64,000 nt of DNA from assembly GCA_019188255.1 (NCBI GenBank), contig JAETXT010000007.1, forward strand, positions 1,302,001 through 1,366,000, in the 5' to 3' direction. Within the stretch, counting starts at the first letter, position 1, and each line of letters opens with the position of its first letter. The position numbers and the translations under genes were made by a program. Of the stretch, positions 1 to 11,178 are shown in pieces. The stretch comes from Verticillium longisporum (lineage: Eukaryota > Ascomycota > Sordariomycetes > Glomerellales > Plectosphaerellaceae). Under the pieces are notes generated by a model. That model ran no database searches and was not told the origin of the DNA. It saw nothing but the letters and a program-made list of their open reading frames with translations.

Positions 1-50
1 TCAAGTTCAAGCTCAAGTTCAAGCTCAAGCTCAAGCTCAAGCTCAAGCTC
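1..50. repeat. TCAAGC hexanucleotide microsatellite
   Basis: The first 50 bases are a near-perfect run of TCAAGC/TCAAGT units continuing past the left edge of the window. It lies in non-coding DNA and no gene is attached to it. Confidence 0.85.
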
Positions 51-774
51 CCAAACTCAAGCGTAGATCAGCGAGGCGCTCGACTCTGCAGGCCTCCGTT
101 CGCCGAGGTCACCTGGCAACGAAGACGAGACTGGCCAGCCTTGACGCACAAGATTGTAGACAGCGATCCTACCTGTTCGGTGCCGCCGCCGACGACTGCC
201 GCCGTCCCGCTCTCCCCCAAGGCTGCCAGAAATCTCGTTTCCCGCTTCTTGTCGTAACCCTCCAGCCCGGCCCATACCCCTCACACACCTCCCAGGATGT
301 CCAAGGCATGCCAACCCCACGTGCTAACGCAAAGCATGCTCTACGGCCTTGAGACCGCTCTTCTCTCCGACCTCTATCCAACCTGTCGTATAATGACGTT
401 GGTGCAGCATGTGGTCGATCACCGAGCTTGCGATTCGACCGGCGCGCCGGTCACCAATGTACCCTGCCTTGGGTACTCGAGTCTTGCCTGGGTGTTGTGC
501 TCGCAGCATAACATGTTGAGCTCACCCGCCCCTCCGTTGCCTGTCCCTCGCGTCTTGTAGTTTGACGGTAGCTTTTTTCCCGCCTCCTCCCGCGCAGCTC
601 CTCCTCCACCGCTTCCTCTTGCTCTTGCTTGCTCTTGCTTGCTCTTGCTTGCTCTTGCTTGCTCTTGCTTGCTCTTGCTTGCTCTGAGACGGATTTTCTG
701 ATCAGTCAGCAAGTCAATTGAGCCAGTTGACTCTTGTAACAAGTCAATCCACCCCTTCACAGCTTGTCGTCAAG
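51..774. other. Gene-free left flank and upstream region of the phosphodiesterase gene
   Basis: No open frame here has homology-like composition or splice support. The stretch holds a pyrimidine-rich tract and a decanucleotide repeat shortly before the start codon at 775. It presumably contains the promoter and 5' leader of the downstream gene. The part left of about 500 may be the 3' region of a gene outside the window. Confidence 0.5.
618..686. repeat. GCTCTTGCTT decanucleotide tandem repeat
   Basis: About six and a half tandem copies of the ten-base unit GCTCTTGCTT are seen directly. They lie about 90 bases upstream of the start codon of the phosphodiesterase gene, so they are probably in its promoter or 5' leader. 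Copy number is likely variable. Confidence 0.85.
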
Positions 775-1115
775 ATGCTCGTCAACTCCATCCTGGTCGC
801 AGGCCTTGTGGCCGCCACCCAGGTGGCTGCCTCGCCGTGCAAGCCGCCTCCCAAGTACAAGCCCATTGAGAGCATCCAGCTTGGTCCTCGTCCCTACTGG
901 CTCGTCGACGACATGAGCGACAGCCCCGTGAAGAAGCAGCTCGAGGAGTGCAAGGACATTAAGGAGTTCAAGCCCTCTGCTTGGAGCATTGCCCACCGTG
1001 GTATGTCAGGAGCATTGGGAACGATGTGACCAAAAAACAAAAACTAACAAGAAAAACAGGCGGCGGCACCCTTTTCATGCCCGAACACTCTGTCGAGTCG
1101 AACCTCGCCGGCGCC

Positions 1116-1147
<32 letters not shown>

Positions 1148-2090
1148 CGCCTTCACGAGCGACCGCCAGCTCGTGTGCCGCCACTCGCAGTGCGACCTCC
1201 ACTACACGACCGACATAGTGACGCACCCGGCGCTCAACGCAAAGTGCACGACGCCCTTCGCGCCGGCCCAGGACGGCCGGCCGGCGACGGCCAAGTGCTG
1301 CACGTCCGACATTACGCTCGCCGAGTTCAAGACGCTGTGCGCGCGCATGGAGGGGGCCAACACGACGGCGACGACGCCCAAGGCGTACCTGCTCGGCGCG
1401 CCCGTCTGGCGCACCGAGCTCTACGGCCGCTGCGGCACCGTGCTGACGCACAAGGAGCACATTCGCATGACGGACGAGCTGGGCCTGCAGTTCACGCCCG
1501 AGCTCAAGAACCCGGCCGTCGACGGCGTCGCCATGCCCTTTGACGGCGACTACACGCAGGCGGCCTACGCCCAGCAGCTCATCGACGAGTACAGGCAGGC
1601 CGGCATCGACCCGCGCCGCGTCTGGCCCCAGTCGTTCCACTACCCGGACATTCTCTACTGGCTCGACAACGAGCCCGCGTTCGGCGCGCAGGCCGTCTAC
1701 CTCGACGAGAACGGCGAGACGGCCGCCACGTTCCCCGACGCCGTCGCCAACCTGACCACCTACAAGGCCGACGGCGTCAGGATCGTCGCGCCGCCGCTGC
1801 CGTACCTCGTCACCCTCGACGACGGCGGCAGGATCGTGCCGAGCGCCTACGCCACCAGGGCCAACGAGCTCGGGCTCGAGATCATCACCTGGTCGCTCGA
1901 GCGCAGTGGCGTCCTGAGCGACGGCACCAAGGGCGGCTACTACTACACCACCATTGCCGACGCCATCCAGACCGACGGCGACGTCTTTGAGCTGCTGCAC
2001 GTCCTCGCCAACGACATCGGCGTCCTGGGTGTCTTCTCCGACTGGAGCGCCACCGTGACGTACTATGCCAACTGCCTTGGTCTGTTCTGA
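775..2090 (+). CDS. Secreted glycerophosphodiester phosphodiesterase family protein
   Basis: Two exons, 775-1000 and 1060-2090, encode 418 residues. The 59-base intron has a GTATGT donor, a CTAAC branch site and a CAG acceptor. Residues 1-19 form a signal peptide (MLVNSILVAG...VAA), so the enzyme is expected outside the cell or in the secretory path. The splice joins the catalytic HRG motif (HRGGG, about residue 75). It is followed by the ECDV metal-ligand segment and the CRHSQCDL segment with the second conserved histidine, the hallmark order of the GDPD TIM-barrel family. By family, it hydrolyses glycerophosphodiesters to glycerol-3-phosphate and an alcohol, aiding phosphate and choline scavenging. 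The exact substrate cannot be told from sequence. The first ATG that yields a signal peptide was chosen as start. Confidence 0.9.
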
Positions 2091-2102
2091 GCGAGCGCAG
2101 CA

Positions 2103-2218
2103 TGACGTACGAGGTACACGGTTGATGTCACGACGCGGTGGACGGTTGTCACGACGAGGTACACGGTTGTCACGACGAGGCACACGGTTAATGTCACGAC
2201 GCAGTAGACGGCCAATGT
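2103..2218. repeat. Imperfect minisatellite just after the phosphodiesterase stop codon
   Basis: Several degenerate units built on TCACGACGAGGTACACGGT follow one another within the first 130 bases after the stop codon. They probably lie in the 3' untranslated region. Units differ by small substitutions and two- to three-base indels. Confidence 0.7.
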
Positions 2219-2363
2219 CATTTGGAACGAAGATGCGGTAGAAGTACATAGCACATGATACCAAAGAATCAGTAAAAAGAGAACTTGCTCAACCTCAAGC
2301 TGACTCGGATGCTTTATTCCTCGTCATTCAGCATCGTGTCTATGCGCGCCGTCTGCCGGCTGG

Positions 2364-3720
2364 TCACAACTCACCGTGAAACTGCGTCTCCCTTCGCGAG
2401 TGCCGGAGCCCCTCGTTGACGGCGTCGAGATGCTCGAACCCGGGCGCATCTTCCCCGAGCCCCCACGCAAACACGCCGCCGAGACGCCGCTGGTCGACAA
2501 TCAGCGGGAACTTGCGCAGGATGGCGTCCCGATCGTCAAATGTCCACCAGCGAGCCTCGGCCTCGTCCCAGTAGTGGTAGCCGCCGTCCTTGTCGTCGTA
2601 TTGGCCCAGCCGCTTCGCCCTCTCGAAAGACGAGGCCTCGCCCTCCGGAATGGCATCATGCCAGCTGAACCCGCCGGTTCGACCGAGGTCAGCGCCCGTC
2701 TCCGGATCCTCGAGCAGCAGCGTGGGGCATCCGACCGTGTTCTCAGGGTCCGCACACGGCGTTGTCTTGAACCACTTTACGTAGAAGGCGAATCCCAGGT
2801 TGAGTTTCTCGGCCGGCGCACCGCGGGCCATGTATGCGTCAATGGCGGCCAACGACAGCCTGACTCCGGTGTGGTGTTTCGTAACGGTGTCTCGGCGGTT
2901 CATCAGGTCATACGTCATGACGTTGATAAAGTCGAGCAGCTCCGCGATGCGGGGCGTCGTCGTGGGTGTGAAGGCCATGAGGTCGCGCTCGAGTCCCGGC
3001 ACGGCCGCGGAGATGAGCTGATGTGTGCCGAGGGCGTTGCGAAGTTCTTCGAGAAGGAGAGGGAACGCTTCGATCTGCCATTCCTTCTCCGAGTTGGGCA
3101 CCTGCTTGTAGTTTTCGCCATTGCCGCTGCCGACTGTCAGTATAGGAATGACGGAACACAGTATGCTCGGAGGACAGACCCTGGGTACTCCCAATCAACA
3201 TCGACGCCTATGAAGTGTTAGCCCGCGTGTCTTGTAGTCCCATTCAGAACTTGGGGAACCCCACCGTCTGCACCGGTTGCCTCGACCATGGCAGCCACGT
3301 TGCGCGCCCAGCGCTTCCTGGACCGCTCATCAATGGCCGCCTCCTCAAAGCCGGCCGTGTCGCCCCACCCGCCGATGGCGACCATGATCTTGGTGCCTGG
3401 GAGGAACTGAGACCGCGCCTTGTCGACAGTGGTAAAGAGCGGCCACTCGGTCGGTACGTCTTGGGCATTGAAGACTTCAGAGCGCATAAAGGCCAATGCG
3501 ACATGCGTGACTTCAGTCAGGAGATCCTTGCTGGGGACGACATCGTGTTGGCTGGGCAGAAGTGAGCACAGAATTCCACCGAATCAAGCCATTCCTAGGA
3601 CATGGACAGAGACACATACCCAGTCAAATACATGATGCAGCGCTCTGGCGAATGGGATGTGCTGGCTGCGGCCATGATGACCAGCTGAAGGCCTGCGAAA
3701 ATGAGTCGTAACGGGTCCAT
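2364..3720 (-). CDS. GH18 class V endochitinase, secreted
   Basis: Four exons on the minus strand (3720-3620, 3551-3265, 3207-3180, 3126-2364) give 392 residues, all phases matching. The N-terminus (MDPLRLIFAGLQLVIMAAA) looks like a signal peptide. Family motifs appear in order: MVAIGGWGD (substrate-barrel strand), the catalytic DGVDVDWE with its terminal acid glutamate, YPGGNGE, VMTYDLM, and a C-terminal FAWGLGED segment. The enzyme should cleave internal beta-1,4 links of chitin. No chitin-binding module or serine/threonine linker is visible, so it is a catalytic-domain-only form. The catalytic motif is assembled across a 28-base microexon. The gene is divergent from JIP5 with about 450 bases between start codons. 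Confidence 0.9.
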
Positions 3721-4172
3721 TGTGTTGTGTTGATGTAGGTTGAATCGAAGAAGTGAACTATCAAACCGCGAGCTTCACGCCAGGCTTCCACCTACTATCC
3801 GTGGCGGCAGCCACCCATTGTAGGGGTCTGAACCCCGCATCGTCACTGCCGTCATTGCTACTGCCTGCCTTTCGTAGCGTGGCGGCCGCTGCGGGGTAGC
3901 TCCAGGCCGTTCGGTGTCGGGTTCGGCCAAGCCACCCTTCCGCTGCTGTGGCCGGTGAGAAGGCGGGTCGATTGCTTATCTTATCCACACCGAAATTTGT
4001 TTCAACCGATCCGAGGCTTGCTGCTCTTGGAAACTTTCCCATTCTTCCCATCTCAATTGAGAGCGTCAACCAAGTCTGAGTGTGCGGTTCGCAGCTATAC
4101 TCTTCCCTTCTTCGAATTGAGAATCTACGTTTAGGCTGTGTGCCCCTCCATTGGCGCCGCTCGACCGACAAG
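3721..4172. promoter_or_regulatory. Shared intergenic promoter region between chitinase and JIP5
   Basis: The start codons of the two divergent genes are 452 bases apart with no credible gene between them, so both promoters must lie here or very near. No clear TATA box or binding-site cluster stands out. This assignment is positional inference only. Confidence 0.55.
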
Positions 4173-5524
4173 ATGCTCGAAAACCTTTGCACCCTGCCGC
4201 TGACGGCCGACGTCTTCACGGCCGCGCTGCACCCCACGAAACCACTGCTGTCCGTTGGCCTGTCCAATGGTCGTGTCGAGACCTTCCGCCTGCCCGCCGT
4301 TGCCGGCAGCGACGACGACGCCGACGACTCGAGCGACGCGGGCGAATCCAAGACCAAGAGGGCCGGCCCCGCCGAGACGGGCAAGGGCATGATCGAATCG
4401 GTCTGGTCGACGAGGCGGCACAAGGGAAGCTGCAGGACGCTGGCCTACAGCTACGACGGATCTTGTACGTTTTTACTTCTTCACTACAAAGGTGCTGCAA
4501 AAACGAATACTGACGGGTGGCAGCCATGTTCTCCGCAGGCACCGACGGCCTGGTCAAGCACTTCTCGCCCGAAGACGGCAAGGTGCTCTCCAAGACGGTG
4601 ATCCCCAGCCGCAAGAACGGCCCCGACGGCCCCAGCACGCTGCACGCGCTGAACCCGCAGAGCCTGCTGCTGGGCTGCGACTCGGGCGCCGTGTACCTCA
4701 TCGACATCAAGGACGGCGTGGCGGCGGGGCAGCCGCACGCGACGCACCGGCCGCACGAGGACTACGTCAGCGCCGTGGTCGCGCTGCCGCCGACCAAGGA
4801 CAGCACGTCGGGCGTGCCCAAGCAGTGGGTGTCGACGGGCGGCACGACGCTCGCGGCGTCGGACTGGCGCCGGGGCGTGCTGTCGCGGTCGGAGGACCAG
4901 GAGGACGAGCTCATGTGCGCGGCGTTCGTGCCGGGCGTCGGGCCCCGGAAGAACAGGAACAACGGCATGGTGGCCGTCGGGTCCGGGTCGGGCGTCATCA
5001 CGCTGTGGGACCGCGGCGCGTGGGACGATCAGCAGGAGCGCATCATTGTCGACAATGCGCGCGGGGGCGGCGAGAGCCTCGAGTGCATGGCGCTCGTGCC
5101 CGCCGAGCTGGGGTGGGGCAAGAAGCTCATTGTTGGCGTCGCCGACGGCACGCTGCGCGTCGTGGACATTGTCAAGAGAAAGGTCGACGCCGAGCCTGGG
5201 TCTGTGCTTCGCCACGACGACCTCGAGGGCGCCGTCTTTGTTGGCTTTGACTGCTACAACCGGCTCATCAGCGCCGGCGGCCGGACGGTCAAGGTCTGGC
5301 AGGAGCTCGCCGAGCTGCAGGGAGGTGGCAGCGATGGCGAGGATGACGACGACGACGACGACGACGGTGACAGCGACGACGACGACACAAACGAGAACGG
5401 CAAGAGGGGAGCGAGCAGCGACGAGGAGGACAGCGATGACTCGGATGCGCCGAAGAAGAAGCGCGGCAAGCGGAGAAAGCAGACGCCCAAGAAGCAGCCG
5501 GACTATTCGTTCCCTGACCTGTAG
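4173..5524 (+). CDS. JIP5: WD repeat-containing nucleolar protein JIP5
   Basis: Exons 4173-4464 and 4524-5524 encode 430 residues; the 59-base intron has a GTACGT donor and CAG acceptor. The protein starts [15 protein letters not shown] and continues with WD-propeller segments ([42 protein letters not shown]). It ends in a long acidic Asp-rich stretch, then a basic tail [14 protein letters not shown] and the terminal YSFPDL. Acidic plus lysine-rich tails are typical of the JIP5/WDR55 family, which acts in the nucleolus in ribosome biogenesis. Function is from family knowledge. The acidic stretch is encoded by a GAC repeat near 5345-5390 and is expected to vary in length. Start is the first ATG of the conserved N-terminus. 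Confidence 0.93.
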
Positions 5525-5958
5525 AGCCTAGCTGAGGCTGTAAAGAGAAAGGGAGCGGGGGGGTGGCTGAGGGGGAGAGGCTTCCTAGAGGCTTCCTAGA
5601 TGGACAATGATACCCTTGGATTAGCAACAGGTCTCGGCCCGGGGCGCATGACAGCTGAAGCCTGAAGCTCTCATCTGGAGAAAATCTGCACATTCAATGA
5701 CCTTGTTTATGACCATTGCTTTTGGCTTGTGATGACCGGGGAGGGTTTCTCATGGGCAATCTTGCCATCTGTAAACTGAGGCTGCCAGTGGCAACTGTTG
5801 TTACCACGCACAGGCAGGCTGGCAGGTAGAGGCAGATAGGTAGGAAGGCAGGAAGGCAGGAAGGCACCTGCTGTAGCATTGTGGCGTGGGGGCTCAAGCT
5901 CGAATGCACAGCAACTGCTGTTGACATCCTTCTTGCCTCACCTCTTCTGCCTCTTGGC

Positions 5959-5991
5959 CTCCTCCTCCTCCTCCTCCTCCTCCTCCTCCTC
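5959..5991. repeat. CTC trinucleotide microsatellite
   Basis: About eleven CTC units in a row are seen directly in non-coding DNA between JIP5 and the purine permease. Confidence 0.85.
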
Positions 5992-7115
5992 ACCCATCAC
6001 CAGCTACTTGATGAACTTCATCGTCAACCATCGGAACCGCCGGGACGCCTGCGTCGAAAGTTTTGTCTGCTTTTCAGCTCATGTGGCCGCCGGCCCATAA
6101 TCATTATCTGGCCAATGCAAGACACCTGGCAATGACACCGGGCTAGTACAAAGCGCCCGTCGTGATCGGCATCATCATATCGCCCATGTCCGGTCCAGCG
6201 TCCAGCGTCCGACTTCGCGAGCCCCATCACCTACCATCGAGGCCTCCCTACCATCCCACGTTCCACTCACCCCTGGTGCCCTCTACCTCCTGTCTCACCG
6301 AGCAGGTCCCAGGGGCGGAATCCGCCGAACACAGCAGTGACCGACCAGCACCACGGCCGGTCCCCCCGTCCGAGCCTCCCCCCTTCCAAAGCAACCAACG
6401 GCCAGGCCGCGGCACACCCGTACACCATCAGGGCCCTGGTCACACCAGTGGGCGGCTGGCTTCTTATCATGGGGTCGGCCACATGGCGCTGCTAGCCTTA
6501 TCAAGCCCGCCCGCAACCACAGACTGGGGTGTCTTGCTGGGGGCCTTGGGGGCCTTGGACAGCGGTTGAGGTTCCGCGGCGACTTGCGACCCGCGATCTG
6601 CGACCTTGCTATGCATCCTGCAACTCGCGTTCTGTCGTCTCTCAGATCAAGCCTGAGACCTCGACGGCCAAGCTCTCGAGTTTGAGCTTCTCCGACGCTC
6701 TGGGTGTGATCCTTCTGCGCCGTCTTCGCCGGTTGCCGAACTGCGCGCTGGTCGGAGTCTCCCATGTCTTGCTCCAAAGAATCTGCATCCTGCACGTTGC
6801 CACGCCGCAAGCAAAACAATTTCTGCCCCGTCCCGCGGGGCCTCACCCCGCGATACCCACGTTCCGGAGTTCTGACTTGTTGACCTGCTGACGCTCTGAC
6901 ATGCTACTATGTACCCCAAGGCGCTATGCACGCGATGTTTCTGGCCCCGGCGGGCTGTCAACGTTGAGGCGGGCCAACCCCCCCCCAGCTTCGATTATCC
7001 GCCAAGCATGCCGAGTCGCCCTTTTCGACGACGATGGGGCGTCTTCGACCCGCGCTACTGGCCCGGTCTGGGCAACCTGGGGCCCGTTGCGGCCACTCAG
7101 GCGAGCCGGCCACAC

Positions 7116-7280
7116 CTTATCTTTCGTGCCGACAGATAGCGGCGCAAGCTAATTGCTCGACGCCGTGTCTCGATCATCTAAGAGTGACAGTCATGGCGCC
7201 CCAGTCACTCCAGTGATAGATCGGATCGCGCAGTAGCCCAGTTTTCGCCTCTCGTTCCTCGCAAGATTTACATATATATC
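7116..7280. promoter_or_regulatory. Candidate GATA-factor sites and TATA-like run upstream of the purine permease
   Basis: Three HGATAR-type sites lie within about 105 bases: CTTATCT at 7116-7122 (reverse strand), AGATAG at 7134-7139 and TGATAG at 7214-7219. An AT-only run ACATATATAT lies at 7269-7278, about 310 bases before the start codon. Fungal uric acid/xanthine permeases are known to be controlled by the nitrogen GATA activator (AreA class), so the cluster is plausible. GATA sites are short and chance occurrence is possible. Confidence 0.4.
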
Positions 7281-7587
7281 TGGATCCGGGATCGTCATCT
7301 TCACGGTCGGCCCCTCCAACCAGCACCTTGTTCTCTGTTCTCTGTGACACGCTGCCGGCATAAATCGTTACTCTACCCGCCGAGTCATGCCCGCATCGCT
7401 TCTCTGGATAAGACATCCCACCAGAGACATTTCCGGAGCCCTCACGCGTGCCCAGCAAAGCCCACCTGCAGCCCTACGCTGTATTTGGCCTTGACATCGA
7501 CTCTGATTCTTTGTTCTTCGCTACCCAGCTCCGCAAACCTTCTTGTTCATCGACTGCAGAGTGCCTGAGAGGAATACCAATATCACA

Positions 7588-9490
7588 ATGGACGAAGATC
7601 AGGGTCCCGCCCAGATCGTTCCGGGCACCACGCCCAAGAAAACCATAGGCGACCGCGTCCGGGGCGCAAAGCGAGCCCTCTTCACCAAGGACGGCCTGGT
7701 CGGCACATACGATTATGCCTTCCTCTTCCGACCCAATCTCCCCTTCATGCGCAAGAGCCGCCAGAACTCGCCCTTCTTCGGCCTCAACGACCAAATGCCC
7801 ACCCTCCTCGCCCTGCTTCTCGGTTTTCAGCACGCCCTGGGTATGCTGGCGGGCGTCATCACACCTCCCATCCTCATGAGCGGTGCCGCTGGCGCAAACT
7901 TGACCACAAGCCAGCAGCAGTACCTTGTCTCCACTGCTCTGATCGTGTCTGGTTTCTTGTCCATGATTCAGATCACGAGGTTTCACATTTACAAGACCAA
8001 GTGAGTTCCACTACTGTCTTAAATAACAAAAATACCACGTGCTGACAGCTTGAAGCTACTACATTGGTACTGGTCTCCTCTCCGTGGCCGGCATCTCCTT
8101 CTCCATCATCCCCGTTGCGCAGGGAGCTCTGAGCCAGATGTACGCAAACGGTTTCTGCCCGTCAGACGCCGACGGCAACAGGCTGCCGTGCCCCGAGGGC
8201 TACGGCGCCATTCTTGGCACTTCGGCCATCACGGCCCTGACCATCGTCTTGATCTCTTTCCTGCCGCCCAAGATCATGCTCAAGATCTTCCCTCCCATCG
8301 TCACGGGCCCGACTGTCCTGCTCATCGGCGTCAAGCTCATTGAGAGCGGTTTCAAGAACTGGATGGGCGGCTCTGGGCCCTGTGCTAGTCCCTCGACTGC
8401 CGTCGGCTTCTTCGCGAGCTGCCCCAACATTGCTGCACCCCATGCTCTTCCCTGGGGCTCGCCCGAGTACTTTGGCCTGGGTCTGTCCGTTTTCGTTGCC
8501 ATCATCGCTGCGGAGAGGTTTGGTTCGCCGATTATGAAGTCTTGCGCAGTCATCATTGGCCTCCTTGTCGGCTGTATCATCGCTGCCGCCGCCGGCTACT
8601 TTGACCGCTCTGGCATTGATGCTGCCCCTGCCGTGTCCTTCGTCTGGGTCAAGACCTTCCCGCTGTCGCTCTATGGACCTCTCGTTCTACCGCTGATTGC
8701 TGTCTACATTATCTGGTAGGTTCTTTCTGATGTTCTTCTCCTTGACCTTTGTACTGACTGGTTCAGCGCCACCGAAGCCATTGGCGATATCACGGCTACC
8801 TGCGATGTGTCTCGCCTTGAGGTTGAGGGCCACACATACGAGTCCCGTATCCAGGGTGGCGTCCTCGCTGACGGCATCAACGGCATTCTCGCCGCCCTGA
8901 TGACCATCACGCCAGTCACAACCTTTGCCCAGAACAACGGCATCATCGCGCTGACGCGCTGCGCCAACCGCTCCGCCGGCTACTGCTGCTGCTTCTTTCT
9001 CATCATCATGGGCATCTTCTCCAAATTTGCGGCTTCGCTGATCGCCATTCCCTCGTCTGTTCTCGGCGGCATGACGACCTTCCTCTTCGCTGCCGTCGCC
9101 GTGTCTGGCATGGCCATTATCAACAAGGGCGTCGTTTTCAACCGTCGCAGCCGTTTCATCCTCACCGCAGGTTTTGTCTTCGGCTACGGCGGTATCCTCC
9201 TGACGGGCTACTTCGACAACGTTCTCAAATATGACGGCGACAACAAGGGCCTGCGTGGCTTCCTCGATGCCATTGAGCTCATCATGAACACTGGCTTTGC
9301 CGTCACTACCGTCATCACCATGGTGCTCAACCTGACGCTTCCCGAGGAGATAGATGACGCGGATGCCGCCGAGGTCGCGTCCGTCAATGATCGGGCCATC
9401 TTGCAGGGCGACGATAGCGCGAGGACCACTTCGGAGGACGCGCAGCCTGTTACGCAGGAGGGCCTCAAGGGGGAGGAGAAGTTGCATTGA
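7588..9490 (+). CDS. Uric acid-xanthine permease (UapA/UapC-like, NAT/NCS2 family)
   Basis: Three exons (7588-8000, 8056-8715, 8767-9490) give 598 residues, close to the usual ~575-600 of fungal NAT permeases. The protein opens with a hydrophilic tail (MDEDQGPAQ) and the conserved PFFGLNDQMPTLLALLLGFQHALGM entry to the first membrane helix. It contains many hydrophobic helices and the NAT signature QNNGIIALTR starting at residue 413, where the glutamine and asparagine bind purine in UapA. The cytosolic C-tail is acidic. It should import uric acid and xanthine with protons at the plasma membrane for use as nitrogen source. The second exon's acceptor is GAAG rather than the nearby CAG, chosen because it restores the conserved YYIGTGLLSV segment. 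UapA and UapC paralogues cannot be separated from sequence alone. Confidence 0.93.
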
Positions 9491-9860
9491 GTTTGTGGTG
9501 GTTACTTGTTCTGCGATGATATCCAATTGTTTAAAAAGCGGTGGAACTATAGCTGTCGGTTGTATGAATTGATTAGTCTCCAAGTCATTGCTTTGCCGTT
9601 ATGTCTTCGATCTCTTGTGCAAGTGCTCGGCACGGCTGACGATGCTCATGTCACCATTCAAGCTCAATGCAATAAAGGCTCGCTGACTTTGGGCGCAGTG
9701 GTTAACCTTGCACCAAGAATCCGCTGATATTGTCTGAGAGGAAGGATTATGGTCTCTCCCCGTTTCGCAATCTCGAACTCATTCTCATGATAGACTGCAA
9801 ATATTGCGTATGTTCTAGCATACACACGATCTAGTCAGTACGTGAGCGTATGATCGATCC
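9491..9860. other. Convergent intergenic region with putative polyadenylation signal
   Basis: This 370-base spacer separates the 3' ends of the purine permease (+) and the GH105 gene (-). A canonical AATAAA sits at 9671-9676 on the plus strand, about 180 bases after the permease stop. It is the best candidate for the permease's 3'-end signal. Nothing else is recognisable. Confidence 0.4.
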
Positions 9861-11178
9861 TCAGCACGTCCGGCTCTCCCACTCCAGGGCCGCCAACATG
9901 AATACGCCGCCTCCACGCAGATCGTTCTGTCTCAGCTTGATGCTCGAATAGTACTGTTACAAGTCAGTCATCTCTCTCCATCCCAGGCAGAGGCAAGAAA
10001 TTGCGAGAAACTCACCTCGAACGTGGCATTGCTCCCCAGACTCCCCACCTCGACCGTCTTCTCCCAGTTCAGCGTCCCATCGTCATTCTCCGTGACAAAC
10101 ATGTCGACCATGCCCCGGTACGCCTTGACCGCCGTCTCCGTAAACTCCTCCTTGGGCAGGATCCCAAGCCTCAGCCCCTTCAACAGCGCAAACGTGAACA
10201 TGACGCTCGCCGAGCTCTCAATGTAGTTCCCCGGCCGGCCCGGGTATGGCTCGCTCATGACATTCCACCAGCCGCCCGTCTCGTCCTGCACCGCCCGCAG
10301 CCCACCCGCCACGGCGCGGAAGTAGCCCAGCAGCCTCTCCCGCGCCGGGTGCGCCGGCGGCAGCAGCGCCGCGACCTCGAGCAGCGCCATGACGTACCAG
10401 CCGACGGCGCGGGCCCAGACGAGGGCGCCGCGCCCGTGACGGGGTCGGCCCACACGGCCGTCTTGCCCTCGTCGTAGCCGTGCACGCGCAGCTCCGTGGC
10501 CGGCTCGCGCGTGCGCGCGTCGATTGTGTCAAACTGCAGCGCAATGTCGGCCCAGGCTGTTGCGTTGGCGGGCTGGAAGAGGCGCGTCCACTTGGCGTAG
10601 AAGGTGTCGGCCATGTAGATGCCGTCGAGCCACATTTGGTTGGGATACGTGGGCCATCTTTGCGGCGTTGGTCAGCTTGCCTCTTTTTCTTTCTTTTTTC
10701 TTTTCTGGCTGGCGCAGCGAGCAGACTTGGTGCACACGTGCGGACGTTGGGGCAAGACGTACCTGTGCCAGAACCCGCCCGTCGGCGTCCTCGGGTGCCT
10801 GTCCAGCTGGTCTTTGATCTTCCCCGCCGCGATCCTGAACCGCTGCTCGCCCGTCCGCTCGTACCACCAGAGAATGTTGTTGCCGAAGCGGTAGTTGTCG
10901 AGGCTGTAGTGCGAGTGGTTGAACCCGTCGATCGTCCCGTCCTCGAGCACGACGGCATACACGTGGCTGCGGTAAAACTCGAGCACCGTCTCGTTCCTGT
11001 TGGCGTCGTACACGGCCTCGAACGACGTGTACAGCGTCGCTTCGTCGTAGTGGAACGTCGGCGCAAGCTGGTAGCCGTTGCGGATCATCGAGTCGGTCAT
11101 CCACTGCGAGTACGGAATCTCCGGGGACGGCGCTGCCGCCGCTGCCGTGGCGAGGAGGGCTAGAGTGCAGGCTTTCAT
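9861..11178 (-). CDS. Secreted GH105 unsaturated rhamnogalacturonyl hydrolase, with an apparent 1-base frameshift
   Basis: Exons on the minus strand are 11178-10763, 10657-10016 and 9953-9861. After correcting one base they encode 383 residues. The N-terminus (MKACTLALLATAAAAA) is a signal peptide. Family segments in order are GNNILWWYERTGE, YPNQMWLDGIYMADTF (the Asp is the likely general acid/base in this family), WADPVTG...WARAVGWYVMALLEV, NYIESSASVMFTFALLKG and a terminal NATFEYYSS. The family removes unsaturated galacturonyl from rhamnogalacturonan fragments made by lyases, so the gene points to pectin use. The frame breaks inside the conserved WADPVTG-WARAVGW motif, at the GGG run 10423-10425 (plus strand). 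One more base there restores APLVWARAVGW and an exact 384-codon model. It is either a sequencing error or a recent pseudogene. Confidence 0.85.

Larger units (their letters stand above)
5525..7587. other. Gene-free intergenic region between JIP5 and the purine permease
   Basis: About 2 kb between same-strand genes. It holds GGAAGGCA repeats near 5840-5865, a CTC microsatellite, and upstream elements of the permease. The open frames on either strand are short, rich in Arg/Pro/Ser and overlap each other. None shows family motifs or introns, so I call none of them genes. Confidence 0.55.

Noticed and set aside
1044..2264. 406-codon minus-strand open frame
   Set aside because: It lies antisense to the phosphodiesterase exon and is Arg/Val/Gly-rich from high GC third positions. 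No motif.
2376..3221. 281-codon plus-strand open frame
   Set aside because: Antisense to the chitinase and ignores its conserved introns. Composition is a reverse-complement shadow.
8687..9583. 298-codon minus-strand open frame
   Set aside because: Antisense to the last permease exon; acidic/Gly-rich shadow of membrane helices.
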